A stretch of DNA of 7,310 nucleotides from Actinomycetota bacterium (GCA_016870695.1 VGAV01000111.1:1-7310), one strand, 5' to 3'; shown: positions 1 to 6,643, numbered from the stretch's first letter. The notes: a model not told the origin generated them from the letters alone. Numbers and translations: made by a program.

Positions 1-55
1 CGGAGGGGGCGGGGCCGGTCGGAGCGTCGAACTCCGGCTTGGTGCGATCAGTCAT
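1..55 (-). CDS. Partial N-terminus of a probable FKBP-type peptidyl-prolyl isomerase
   Basis: A minus-strand reading frame opens with ATG at 53-55 and stays open to the left edge, giving MTDRTKPEFDAPTGPAPS. From memory of the family, small single-domain FKBPs of Microbacteriaceae and relatives start with a T-K-P-E-(F/I)-D segment followed by an acidic or Pro/Gly-rich stretch before the FKBP fold. Such proteins catalyse cis-trans isomerisation of prolyl bonds and act in protein folding, usually in the cytoplasm. No catalytic residue is inside the window, so the family call rests on 18 residues only. A weak -10-like TTGGAT lies exactly six bases upstream of the ATG, and a better -35 element lies further upstream. 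The gene has the same orientation as the PrsW gene, separated from it by 167 bp. Confidence 0.6.
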   Translation of the reverse strand, partial: MTDRTKPEFDAPTGPAPS

Positions 56-222
56 AGAACCATCCAAGCACGCCCCGGCGAGGGCTCGAACCCCCCTGGA
101 CAAAGACTCAGCGCCCGGTGCCGCGGCGATGCCTGCGTGTCTCCCGAGCGCTGAGCTGGTCTTCTTCGATGGTGCTCCTGTCTCCGAGGAGTGTCAAGAG
201 CCGGTCGGAGCGCCCCCGGGCC
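56..222. other. Intergenic region between the FKBP-like gene and the PrsW gene
   Basis: This 167-bp gap separates two minus-strand genes. It holds the candidate promoter at 169-197 and short self-complementary words (for example the palindrome AGCGCT), but no convincing intrinsic terminator for the PrsW gene. A T-arm-like sequence at about 81-96 was considered as tRNA and rejected. The open frames here are short and lack support. Confidence 0.5.
169..197 (-). promoter_or_regulatory. Candidate sigma70-type promoter upstream of the FKBP-like gene
   Basis: On the minus strand a perfect TTGACA (192-197) is followed after 17 bp by CACCAT (169-174), which keeps the A2, A5 and T6 positions of the -10 consensus. 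Transcription would start near 162 and read into the FKBP-like gene at 55 with a leader of roughly 107 nt. The -35 match and spacing are good and the -10 is poor. Initiation nearer the gene, from TTGGAT at 62-67, is an alternative. Confidence 0.4.
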
Positions 223-1383
223 TCAGCGGGCGAGCAGCGTCGCCCGCGCGGCGCCGGTCCGCTCGAGCAGCCGGCGCTCCTCGGCGGGCGCCTGCGCATC
301 CCGACCGGACAGCGAGCGCTGGCGCGCGGCCGCGAGAGCCGTGGCATCCACGATGAACTGCTTCATGGCCGCCGTCCGATCCCCCGGCAGCGTGCGCGCC
401 CACGCGAGCGCCGAGCGACGCCCCGCGCCGGTGGCGAGCATGTCGACCTCCTGCGGCGTGAACCACCCGGCCGCGGCGTACTCGCCCAGCCGTGCGCGGG
501 TGAGTCGCGCCTCCTCGCGGCGGAGGACCAGGATGCCGAGGACGAAGAGCACGAAGAGCGGCACCTGCAGCGTGGCGTACAGCTCGAAGAAGTCGAAGAG
601 GACGGCGGAGCCGTTCCAGAGCCCGTGTAGCACGATGGCCCCGAGGAGGCCGACGAGGCCGTAGCGCAGCGCCGCGCCGGTGGAGAGCGACCGGCGCGCG
701 GCGAGTCCGAACGCGAAGCCGATGAGGCTCGTGAACATGACGTGCGCGAACGGCGACAGGATCGCGCGCAGGAAGAACGTCGTGCTCACCTGCACGGCGC
801 CGCCCTCGATGAAGCTGATCGCGAAGTACTGGATGTTCTCGGTGAAGGCGAAGCCGGCCCCGATGAGCGCGCCGTAGACGATGCCGTCCACGGGTCCGTC
901 GAACGAGCGGCGCGCGGCGGCGTACAGCAGCAGCAGCCCGAGGCCCTTGCCGACCTCCTCGACGATGGGGGCCTGGATGACCGAACTGACCGGAGCGCCG
1001 AGCCCGCCGACCGTCAGCTGCAGGACGAGGTCGACGCCGAGGGCGAAGGCGACGGATGCCACGGCGCCCCACAGGACGGCGAAGAGGAGGAGCCGACGCG
1101 GCTCGGGCTCCCACCGGTCGATCAGACGGACCGCGAACCACACGACGGCGAAGGGCACCGCTGCGAGCACGAGACCGACGATCGAGGCGGCCGGCCCGAG
1201 AAAGCGCAGGAAGTACACGACGAGCACCCCGAGCACCGGCAGCAGAAGCGCGGCGACGATCCAGAGCGCGACACCGGACCGGCGGGGGCGCGGCGGAGCG
1301 GCCGATGCCGGGGGGCGCGGCGCGTCCGAGATGCGGGCCGGTTCCCCCGCGCCGGGCTGCCACAGCGGGGAGGGGTAGCTCAT
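223..1383 (-). CDS. PrsW-family intramembrane metalloprotease
   Basis: This 386-residue polytopic membrane protein belongs to the PrsW/CPBP-like group of intramembrane proteases. A Pro/Ala-rich cytoplasmic-type N-terminus (1-36) is followed by about eight hydrophobic segments between 38 and 288 and a charged, Ala/Arg-rich C-terminal tail of about 100 residues. The family motifs are all visible: EE-V-G-K at 142-146 (catalytic Glu pair), FAFTE at 178-182, a conserved His in FAHVMF (H214), and HGLWNG at 253-258. DGIVYG at 166-171 is also typical. In Bacillus subtilis PrsW cleaves the anti-sigma factor RsiW at site 1. No sigma or anti-sigma gene is present here, so the substrate is unknown. The ATG at 1383 is preceded by TAGGCT exactly six bases upstream, which supports this start as leaderless. 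The gene is divergent from the FAH-family gene. Confidence 0.9.
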   Translation of the reverse strand: MSYPSPLWQPGAGEPARISDAPRPPASAAPPRPRRSGVALWIVAALLLPVLGVLVVYFLRFLGPAASIVGLVLAAVPFAVVWFAVRLIDRWEPEPRRLLLFAVLWGAVASVAFALGVDLVLQLTVGGLGAPVSSVIQAPIVEEVGKGLGLLLLYAAARRSFDGPVDGIVYGALIGAGFAFTENIQYFAISFIEGGAVQVSTTFFLRAILSPFAHVMFTSLIGFAFGLAARRSLSTGAALRYGLVGLLGAIVLHGLWNGSAVLFDFFELYATLQVPLFVLFVLGILVLRREEARLTRARLGEYAAAGWFTPQEVDMLATGAGRRSALAWARTLPGDRTAAMKQFIVDATALAAARQRSLSGRDAQAPAEERRLLERTGAARATLLAR

Positions 1384-1389
1384 GCGCTC

Positions 1390-1395
1390 AGCCTA
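1390..1395 (-). promoter_or_regulatory. -10 element for the PrsW gene, leaderless arrangement
   Basis: TAGGCT on the minus strand fits the actinobacterial TANNNT -10 consensus. Six bases (1384-1389) separate it from the ATG, which places the expected transcription start on the A of the start codon. There is no Shine-Dalgarno sequence in those six bases. No clear -35 hexamer is visible. Confidence 0.6.
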
Positions 1396-1408
1396 GAGTC
1401 GTTCGACA

Positions 1409-1426
1409 CCGGGGCTTCCGGGGCTT
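1409..1426. repeat. Perfect 9-bp tandem repeat in the divergent promoter region
   Basis: CCGGGGCTT occurs twice head to tail at 1409-1417 and 1418-1426. The repeat lies at about -26 to -43 of the presumed PrsW start and -42 to -59 of the presumed FAH-family start, so a protein bound there could affect both. It may also be chance in a G+C-rich spacer. Confidence 0.45.
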
Positions 1427-1455
1427 GCGCGCCCGGGGGCCCGGACCGTTCGCGA

Positions 1456-1461
1456 TAGCGT
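1456..1461 (+). promoter_or_regulatory. -10 element for the FAH-family gene, leaderless arrangement
   Basis: TAGCGT is followed by exactly six bases (GGAGGC) and then ATG at 1468. The GGAGG resembles a ribosome-binding site but sits one base from the start codon, too close to work in the usual way. A leaderless transcript beginning at the ATG is the better reading. Confidence 0.6.
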
Positions 1462-1467
1462 GGAGGC

Positions 1468-2334
1468 ATGCGTTTCGCCCACGTCCGTCCCCGGGAGGCG
1501 GCGAAAGCCCCTCGACTCGTCAGCGTCCACGGCGAGGAGCTCACCTTCGTCGACGAGCTCTTCGACGGCGCGCCGGCCACCCTCGAGGCCCTGATCGCCG
1601 GCGGCGACGAGCTGCTGGACCGGGTCCGGGATGCCGCGGCCACGAGCGAGCGGCATCCCCTGTCCGACGTGGAGTTCGCTTCGGCCGTGCTCGCTCCCCC
1701 GTCGATCCTCGCGGTGGGGCTGAACTACGCCGCCCACTCCGGCGAGCTGGGGCTGAAGACCGATGCGGGCCCGACGGTGTTCGTGCTCTGGCCCAACTCC
1801 CTCACCGCCCACGGGGCGACGACGTCGTGGCCGCGCTCGCTTAGCGAGGCGGTGGACTACGAGGCCGAGCTCGGCGTCATCATCGGGCGCCCCGGCCGCG
1901 ACGTGTCCGAGGAGGACGCGCTGGACCACGTGTGGGGCTACACCGTGGTCAACGACATCACGGCGCGCAACATCCAGTTCTCGGAGGCGCAGTGGTCCCG
2001 CTGCAAGTCCTTCGACGGGTTCACCCCCACCGGCCCCTTCGTGGTGACCGCGGACGAGATCCCGGACCCGCAGGACCTCCACATCTGGACCGTCGTCGAC
2101 GGGCACACCGTGCAGGACGCCTCGACCGGCCAGATGGTCCGCTCGGTGCGGACCCTCATCGCACGGCTGTCCGAGTCGGCGACGCTGCTGCCGGGCACGC
2201 TCATCTCGACCGGCAGCCCCGGGGGCGCCGGCTACTCGCGCGACCCGCAGATCTTCCTGCGCGACCGCTCGACCGTCACGGTCGGCATCGACGGCATCGG
2301 CGAGCTCACGACGCACTGCCGCATCCTCGACTGA
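1468..2334 (+). CDS. Fumarylacetoacetate hydrolase (FAH) family protein
   Basis: This 288-residue protein has the layout of prokaryotic FAH-superfamily enzymes: a short variable N-terminal domain (about 1-70) and the FAH catalytic fold. Visible motifs are GLNYAAH at 84-90 with H90 and E93 in an H-x-x-E arrangement like the catalytic pair of FAHD1-type enzymes; DYEAELG at 130-136 supplying metal-ligand Glu132 and Glu134; VNDITAR at 161-167 with ligand Asp163; Lys180 in KSFDGFTPTGP; and the Gly-rich GTLISTGSPGGAG at 243-255. Members use Mg2+ or Mn2+ to cleave or hydrate 2-oxo acids, for example acylpyruvate hydrolysis, oxaloacetate decarboxylation or homoprotocatechuate-pathway steps. Sequence alone does not fix the substrate. 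It stands alone and converges on aspA. The start is set by the -10 element six bases upstream. Cytoplasmic. Confidence 0.92.
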   Translation: MRFAHVRPREAAKAPRLVSVHGEELTFVDELFDGAPATLEALIAGGDELLDRVRDAAATSERHPLSDVEFASAVLAPPSILAVGLNYAAHSGELGLKTDAGPTVFVLWPNSLTAHGATTSWPRSLSEAVDYEAELGVIIGRPGRDVSEEDALDHVWGYTVVNDITARNIQFSEAQWSRCKSFDGFTPTGPFVVTADEIPDPQDLHIWTVVDGHTVQDASTGQMVRSVRTLIARLSESATLLPGTLISTGSPGGAGYSRDPQIFLRDRSTVTVGIDGIGELTTHCRILD

Positions 2335-2344
2335 GGGGCGGCGC

Positions 2345-2367
2345 GAGCCGGTCGCCCGGACCGGCTC
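2345..2367. terminator. Hairpin between the convergent FAH-family and aspA genes
   Basis: A perfect 9-bp stem, GAGCCGGTC paired with GACCGGCTC, encloses a 5-nt loop (GCCCG). It starts 10 bases past the FAH-family stop and lies 45 bases past the aspA stop on the other strand, so it could serve both. There is no T-tract, as is common for actinobacterial terminators. Confidence 0.65.
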
Positions 2368-2411
2368 CGGCGGGAGCGGGGTGCCGACACCGCGGGCGGC
2401 GCCGATGCGCC

Positions 2412-3878
2412 TTAATCCTCCTCGACGACGCTGTCGGCGGCGCGGACGATCGGGATCGCCTCGGTGATCGCCTGCAGGCCCGACAGCCGCATCGGCGACA
2501 GCTGCTTCGTCACCTCGTCGCGCGACATCAGTCCCGCCTCGACCACCAGGTCGGCGACGTTGCGGTGCGTCAGCAGCGCGGTCTTGGCGAGGGCCGCGGA
2601 TGCCGCGTAGCCGATGAACGGCGTCAGGGCGGTCACGACGCCGACCGATGAGCCCACCATCGCGCCGAGCCGCTCGCGGTTCGCGGTGATGCCGTCGACG
2701 CAGTTGACGCGCAGGGTCCACATCGCCTGCCGCATCCAGGTGATCGACTGGAAGATCGAGTGCGCGATGACGGGCTCGAAGGCGTTCAGCTGCAGCTGCC
2801 CGCCCTCGACGGCCATCGTCACGGTGGTGTCCGCACCGGCCACGGCGAAGGCGACCTGGTTCACGACCTCGGGGATGACGGGGTTCACCTTGCCCGGCAT
2901 GATGCTCGAGCCGGCCTGACGCGGCGGCAGGTTGATCTCGCCGAGACCGGCCTGCGGGCCGCTGGAGAGCAGGCGGAGGTCGTTGCAGATCTTCGACAGC
3001 TTGATCGCGTTGCGCTTGAGCGACGACGAGAACGACATGAACGAGCCGGTGTCGCTCGTGGACTCGACGAGGTCCGTCGCCGTCTCGAGGTCGAGACCGG
3101 TGATCTCCCGCAGGTGGCGGAGCACCGCCTTGCTGTAGCCGGCGTGCGCGGTGATGCCCGTGCCGATGGCCGTCGCGCCCATGTTGATCTCGTAGAGGAG
3201 GTAGGCGTTTTCGGTGAGGCGGTTGTAGTCCTCGCCGAGGGTCGTGGCGAACCCGTGGAACTCCTGTCCGAGAGTCATCGGCACGGCATCCTGGAGCTGG
3301 GTGCGGCCCACCTTGAGCACGTCGTGGAACTCGCCGGCCTTGTCGAGGAACGACTGGCGCAGCAGGCGCAGCTCCTCGAGCAGGCTGACCAGGGTCAGCG
3401 AGAGCCCCACCTTGATCGCCGTCGGGTACACGTCGTTCGTGGACTGGCTGCGGTTGGTGTCGTCGATCGGCGAGAGGAACGCGTAGTCGCCCTTCTCCCG
3501 CCCGGCCATCTCGAGCGCGATGTTCGTGATGACCTCGTTGGCGTTCATGTTGGTCGAGGTGCCCGCCCCGCCCTGGATGACGCCGACGGTGAACTCGTCG
3601 TGGAACTCCCCGTCGATGACGCGCTGCGCGGCGCGGTCGATGAGCACGGCCTTGTCGTGGTCGAGCACGCCGATCTCGGCGTTGGCCCGAGCGGACGCCT
3701 GCTTCACCATGGCCAGCGCGCGCACCAGGTCGGGATAGACCGAGATCGGCCGCTTCGCGATCGGGAAGTTCTCCTGCGCCCGCGCCGTGTGGATCCCCCA
3801 GTACGCGTCGGCCGGGATCTCGAGGGATCCCAAGGAGTCGGTCTCGGTGCGGGTGCGCGTCATCGCGTCCAGTGCCAT
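2412..3878 (-). CDS. aspA: Aspartate ammonia-lyase (aspartase)
   Basis: This 488-residue enzyme of the aspartase/fumarase superfamily converts L-aspartate to fumarate and ammonia in the cytoplasm as a homotetramer. Motifs seen are GGAGTSTNMNANE at 103-115, STNDVYPTA at 146-154, GRTQLQDAVPMTLGQEF at 191-207, and the signature GSSIMPGKVNP at 323-333. In the signature, Ser324 corresponds to the catalytic base on the SS loop and Lys330 to a substrate-binding residue. The signature continues as VIPEVVNQV, as in aspartases rather than class II fumarases, and the length fits. The ATG at 3878 was chosen because GAGGA lies six bases upstream; Met6 has no such site. A TAGGCT -10 element predicts a leader of about 39 nt. 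Aspartase feeds fumarate to the TCA cycle and allows growth on aspartate. It is separated from the phosphodiesterase gene by 193 bp. Confidence 0.95.
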   Translation of the reverse strand: MALDAMTRTRTETDSLGSLEIPADAYWGIHTARAQENFPIAKRPISVYPDLVRALAMVKQASARANAEIGVLDHDKAVLIDRAAQRVIDGEFHDEFTVGVIQGGAGTSTNMNANEVITNIALEMAGREKGDYAFLSPIDDTNRSQSTNDVYPTAIKVGLSLTLVSLLEELRLLRQSFLDKAGEFHDVLKVGRTQLQDAVPMTLGQEFHGFATTLGEDYNRLTENAYLLYEINMGATAIGTGITAHAGYSKAVLRHLREITGLDLETATDLVESTSDTGSFMSFSSSLKRNAIKLSKICNDLRLLSSGPQAGLGEINLPPRQAGSSIMPGKVNPVIPEVVNQVAFAVAGADTTVTMAVEGGQLQLNAFEPVIAHSIFQSITWMRQAMWTLRVNCVDGITANRERLGAMVGSSVGVVTALTPFIGYAASAALAKTALLTHRNVADLVVEAGLMSRDEVTKQLSPMRLSGLQAITEAIPIVRAADSVVEED

Positions 3879-3882
3879 TCGG

Positions 3883-3887
3883 TGTCC
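3883..3887 (-). promoter_or_regulatory. Ribosome-binding site for aspA
   Basis: The minus strand reads GAGGA followed by six bases and the ATG at 3876-3878. This fixes the upstream start rather than the in-frame ATG at 3861-3863, and distinguishes aspA from its leaderless-type neighbours. Confidence 0.65.
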
Positions 3888-3923
3888 TCGTGGGGTGTCG
3901 TCACGGCGGTCAGGGTCGTCCCG

Positions 3924-3929
3924 AGCCTA
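3924..3929 (-). promoter_or_regulatory. -10 element for aspA
   Basis: TAGGCT on the minus strand is the same hexamer found before the PrsW and phosphodiesterase genes. The expected transcription start is near 3917, leaving a leader of about 39 nt that contains the ribosome-binding site. Confidence 0.5.
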
Positions 3930-3951
3930 ACGACAGCGGCATCAGGGGTCG

Positions 3952-3968
3952 CTGGCCGCTGCGGCCGG
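3952..3968. terminator. Hairpin between the phosphodiesterase and aspA genes
   Basis: CTGGCCG and CGGCCGG pair around a 3-nt loop, giving 7 bp with one G-T pair. It lies about 105 bases past the phosphodiesterase stop and just upstream of the aspA -10 element, so it could end read-through into aspA. A larger imperfect fold (GACGCC at 4019-4024 with GGCGTC at 4050-4055) lies closer to the stop and is an alternative. Confidence 0.3.
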
Positions 3969-4071
3969 TCGTCGGATCGGCACCGTCCACGCCGTACATC
4001 CCCGGATGCCGTCGGGCGGACGCCGTGCGCGGCGGCTCGGGACCCGGGCGGCGTCACCGCGTCCGCCGGCG

Positions 4072-4971
4072 TCAGCGCTTGCGCGAGAACGCCTCGAGCC
4101 GCTCCGCCGGCGACATCGCCGCCATGCGCGCGACCCACTCCGGCGAGAAGTAGTCGGACCCCTCCGCGTCGACGACGGGCACGACGGCATGCGTCACCGT
4201 GTCGTCCCACACGTGCACGAGGTGGAACGACCGTCCGGCATCCATCCCGTTCACCTCGTCCGCCGGGCGCGCGAGGTCCATCGTGTAGCAGGACGCGGCG
4301 GCGACGCTCACCGGGACGCCGGCGAACGTACCCGACGTGGAGTAGTGCAGGTGCCCCGCCAGGATGCCGCGGACGTCGCTGCCCGCGATGGCCGCCGCCA
4401 GCCCCGGCTGATCGCGGAGCTCCAGGATGTCGAAGAAGGGGATGTGCGTCGGAAGGGGCGGGTGATGCAGCGCGAGGAGGGTCCCGAGGGGCGCGGGCTC
4501 GGCCAGGACGTCGCGCAGCCACGCGAGCTGGGACGCGTCCAGGTCGCCGTGGTGCCAGCCGGGAACCGTGGAGTCGAGCGCGATGAGGCGCAGCCCCCCG
4601 AGGTTCCAGACGCCGGTCACCGGCTCCTCGGTGGGCTCGGCGTCGAGCAGCCCCTGCCGCAGCGCTGGCCGCTCGTCGTGGTTGCCCGCGACCCAGACCA
4701 CGGGAGCGCCCAGGCGCGCGGCCCACGGCTCCACGGCGTCGCGCAGCGCGCGGTAGGCCTCGGGCTCGCCGAGGTCGGTCAGATCGCCGGTGAAGACCAC
4801 GGCATCCGGTCGCACCCCCGTCGCCTCGGCGGCGTCGAGCGTCCGGCGCAGGTGCCGCGCCGTGTCGTACCGGTCGCCGAGCAGACGGTCGCCGCCGAGC
4901 AGGTGCGTGTCGCTGAGGTGGAGGATCACGCGCGCGGCGGGCGCGTGCTGACCGAACTGCACGGATGCCAT
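4072..4971 (-). CDS. Class III cyclic-nucleotide phosphodiesterase (Rv0805/CpdA-type metallophosphoesterase)
   Basis: This calcineurin-like metallophosphoesterase has 299 residues. With numbering from the ATG at 4971, all metal-binding motifs are present: D-T-H at 21-23, GDLTD at 62-66, GNHDE at 96-100, LHHPP at 168-172 and GHLHYS at 206-211. The stretches LRPDA-like (VRPDAVVFTGDL), ELRDQ and RGILAGHLHYST closely resemble Mycobacterium tuberculosis Rv0805 as I recall it. Rv0805 is a dimeric Fe/Mn enzyme that hydrolyses 3',5'- and, much better, 2',3'-cyclic nucleotides. The C-terminal tail (about 265-299) is charged and could be a cap or membrane-association region. An in-frame GTG at 4977 would add two residues; the ATG is preferred because TAGGCT sits exactly six bases upstream of it. 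No adenylate cyclase gene is in the window. Confidence 0.92.
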   Translation of the reverse strand: MASVQFGQHAPAARVILHLSDTHLLGGDRLLGDRYDTARHLRRTLDAAEATGVRPDAVVFTGDLTDLGEPEAYRALRDAVEPWAARLGAPVVWVAGNHDERPALRQGLLDAEPTEEPVTGVWNLGGLRLIALDSTVPGWHHGDLDASQLAWLRDVLAEPAPLGTLLALHHPPLPTHIPFFDILELRDQPGLAAAIAGSDVRGILAGHLHYSTSGTFAGVPVSVAAASCYTMDLARPADEVNGMDAGRSFHLVHVWDDTVTHAVVPVVDAEGSDYFSPEWVARMAAMSPAERLEAFSRKR

Positions 4972-4977
4972 GGCCAC

Positions 4978-4983
4978 AGCCTA
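4978..4983 (-). promoter_or_regulatory. -10 element for the phosphodiesterase gene, leaderless arrangement
   Basis: The minus strand has TAGGCT, six bases (GTGGCC), then the ATG at 4969-4971. The spacing is identical to that at the PrsW, FAH-family and oligopeptidase genes. This gives the gene its own promoter although the genes upstream lie on the same strand. Confidence 0.6.
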
Positions 4984-5006
4984 GGCCGGAGGGTCCTCCC
5001 CCGCCG

Positions 5007-5024
5007 CCGGCCGGAGAGGGCCGG
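5007..5024 (-). terminator. Hairpin just after the transporter/small-membrane-protein unit
   Basis: CCGGCC and GGCCGG pair around a 6-nt loop, beginning two bases beyond the stop codon of the 109-residue protein gene. It has no T-tract. It also lies just upstream of the phosphodiesterase -10 element and would separate the two transcription units. Confidence 0.4.
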
Positions 5025-5026
5025 GG

Positions 5027-5356
5027 TCAGTGGTTGAACAGGATGAGCAGCAGCGCGCCAAGCACCGCCGCTGCGCACACGCCGAAGCACGCGAACGCCG
5101 CGATCAGCGACAGGCGCTTCTGCTCCTCGCTCAGCGGGTTCTTCGCCGCGGCCTTGGCCGCCGCCTTCGTCGCGCGGCGCCGTTGCTTGTCGGTGAGCAC
5201 CGTGATGGCATCCGTGAACTCCGCCGGGGCGACGACGGGCGGGCGTCCGCCGCGGACCAGCAGCCGCAGGCCCAGCGCGTAGAACCCGACGACGACCACA
5301 GCGCCGACGAGCGCCGCGACGAAGACGTGCAGGAAGGCCTCCCAGTCGATGATCAT
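5027..5356 (-). CDS. Small two-helix membrane protein coupled to the phosphate transporter
   Basis: I do not recognise a named family for this 109-residue protein. It begins MIIDWEAFLH and has two hydrophobic segments, at about 8-34 and 83-107. They are joined by a hydrophilic stretch of about 48 residues rich in Lys, Arg and Ala (KQRRRATKAAAKAAAK at 57-72). The second helix contains two Cys residues (C90, C94). By the positive-inside rule the basic connector is probably cytoplasmic, which puts both short termini outside. The ATG at 5354-5356 overlaps the TGA of the transporter gene by four bases (ATGA), so the two are almost certainly cotranscribed and translationally coupled. A GGAGAGGG sequence six bases upstream provides a ribosome-binding site. 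The same frame continues open far upstream, but that part is only a shadow of the transporter gene. A role in assembly or control of the transporter is inference from linkage. Confidence 0.85.
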   Translation of the reverse strand: MIIDWEAFLHVFVAALVGAVVVVGFYALGLRLLVRGGRPPVVAPAEFTDAITVLTDKQRRRATKAAAKAAAKNPLSEEQKRLSLIAAFACFGVCAAAVLGALLLILFNH

Positions 5357-6582
5357 GCGTCGCCCTCTCCCCCGCGTCCGGCCGCCTGGCGCTCGACGCG
5401 GCGCTGCCGCCACGTCGGTCCGGGCTTGCGCGGCACCTTGACCGCGGCGCCCGAGTCGGCCACCTCGCTCATCGCGTTGGCCGAGGTGACCTCGTCGCGC
5501 CGCGAGCGCAGGAACAGGCCGAGGATCACGGCGACGGCGATGACGGCGTCGACGGCGACGCCCCAGCCGCCGAGCCAGACGACGATGAGCGCGGCGGCGG
5601 CGCCGACCGCGCCCGCGGCGGGCAGGGTCAGCACCCAGCCGATCATGATGCGTCCGACGGTGTTCCAGCGGACGGTCGAACCGCGGCGCCCGAGCCCCGA
5701 GCCGATGACGGAACCGGATGCCACCTGGGTCGTCGACAGCGCGAAGCCGAGGGCGCTCGAGGCGAGGATCGTCGCGGCGGTCGAGGTCTCGGCCGAGAAG
5801 CCCTGCGCCGGCTTGACGTCGGTCAGGCCCTTGCCGAGCGTGCGGATGATGCGCCACCCGCCCATGTACGTGCCGAGCGCGATGGTGATCGCGCAGGCGA
5901 AGATCACCCACAGCTGCGGGTCCGGGTTCGACGACGACTGCCAGCCGACCGTGATGAGCGCGAGGGTGATGACGCCCATCGTCTTCTGGGCGTCGTTCGT
6001 GCCGTGCGCGAGGGCCACGAGCGACGAGGTGAAGATCTGCCCCCACCGGAAGCCGTCGCGTCCGTCGGCCTTCATGTCGTAGCGACGCGTCACGCCGTAG
6101 GCGATCTTCGTCACCGTGAAGGCGATGATGCCGGCCGTCAGCGGGGCGATGAGCGCGGGGAGGATGACCTTGCTGAGCACGACGCCCGCGTCGATCGCCA
6201 TCGCGCCGACGCCGACGAGCGTCGCCCCGATGAGACCGCCGAACAGGGCGTGCGACGAGCTGGACGGCAGGCCCAGCAGCCACGTCAGCATGTTCCACGT
6301 GATCGCGCCGATGAGCCCGGCGAAGATGATCGACGGGAAGATGTCCGCCGAGATCTGGTCTTCGCGGATCATGCCGCCGGAGATGGTCTTGGCCACCTCC
6401 GTCGACAGGAACGCGCCCACGAGGTTCAGACACGCCGCCAGGAGGACCGCGACCTTCGGCTTCAACGCGCCCGTGGCGATGGGCGTGGCCATCGCGTTGG
6501 CGGTGTCGTGGAATCCGTTGGTGAAATCGAAGAAGAGTGCCAGCGCGATGACCAGCACGATGACGAGGGCTGCGCTCTCCAC
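5353..6582 (-). CDS. pit: PiT-family inorganic phosphate transporter
   Basis: This 409-residue polytopic membrane protein takes up inorganic phosphate, as the metal-phosphate complex in well-studied bacterial Pit systems, driven by the proton gradient and with low affinity. Both halves of the internal repeat are visible: NGFHDTANAMAT at 22-33 followed by GLPSSSSHALFGG at 104-116, and AHGTNDAQKTMG at 192-203 followed by STTQVASGSVIGSGLG at 283-298. NGFHDTANA is the form found in Escherichia coli PitA. About ten hydrophobic segments run from 3 to 358, and a basic, probably cytoplasmic tail covers 359-409. The start is GTG at 6580-6582, with GGAAAG six bases upstream as a modest ribosome-binding site. 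It heads an operon with the 109-residue membrane protein; the DUF47/PhoU-like partner often found beside Pit genes is absent here. PhoP-box-like repeats lie 62 bp upstream. Confidence 0.95.
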   Translation of the reverse strand: MESAALVIVLVIALALFFDFTNGFHDTANAMATPIATGALKPKVAVLLAACLNLVGAFLSTEVAKTISGGMIREDQISADIFPSIIFAGLIGAITWNMLTWLLGLPSSSSHALFGGLIGATLVGVGAMAIDAGVVLSKVILPALIAPLTAGIIAFTVTKIAYGVTRRYDMKADGRDGFRWGQIFTSSLVALAHGTNDAQKTMGVITLALITVGWQSSSNPDPQLWVIFACAITIALGTYMGGWRIIRTLGKGLTDVKPAQGFSAETSTAATILASSALGFALSTTQVASGSVIGSGLGRRGSTVRWNTVGRIMIGWVLTLPAAGAVGAAAALIVVWLGGWGVAVDAVIAVAVILGLFLRSRRDEVTSANAMSEVADSGAAVKVPRKPGPTWRQRRVERQAAGRGGEGDA

Positions 6583-6643
6583 CGTTCGCTTTCCGTGAGG
6601 GAGGGGGAAGGGATGCCGACGGGATCGGCGCGACGAACGAAGA

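Noticed and set aside
72..100. T-arm-like sequence on the minus strand (GGGTTCGAGCCC), suggesting a tRNA or tmRNA 3' end
   Set aside because: The T-stem pairs poorly, no matching 5' acceptor strand occurs at the right distance, there is no anticodon arm, and no CCA is encoded.
194..1363. 389-codon minus-strand frame overlapping the PrsW gene
   Set aside because: It is a shadow frame rich in Arg and Pro; the adjacent frame carries all the PrsW motifs.
1393..2721. 442-codon minus-strand open frame opposite the FAH-family gene
   Set aside because: It covers the FAH-family gene and the end of aspA in the wrong frame, with Arg/Gly-rich composition and no motif.
2760..4586. 608-codon plus-strand open frame opposite aspA and the phosphodiesterase
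   Set aside because: It is antisense to two well-supported genes and has the low-complexity Arg/Pro/Ala composition of a G+C-rich shadow frame; it has no recognisable domain.
4975..4977. GTG at 4977 as the phosphodiesterase start
   Set aside because: Possible, but the ATG two codons later has the same -10/N6 spacing as three other genes in the window, so the ATG is preferred.
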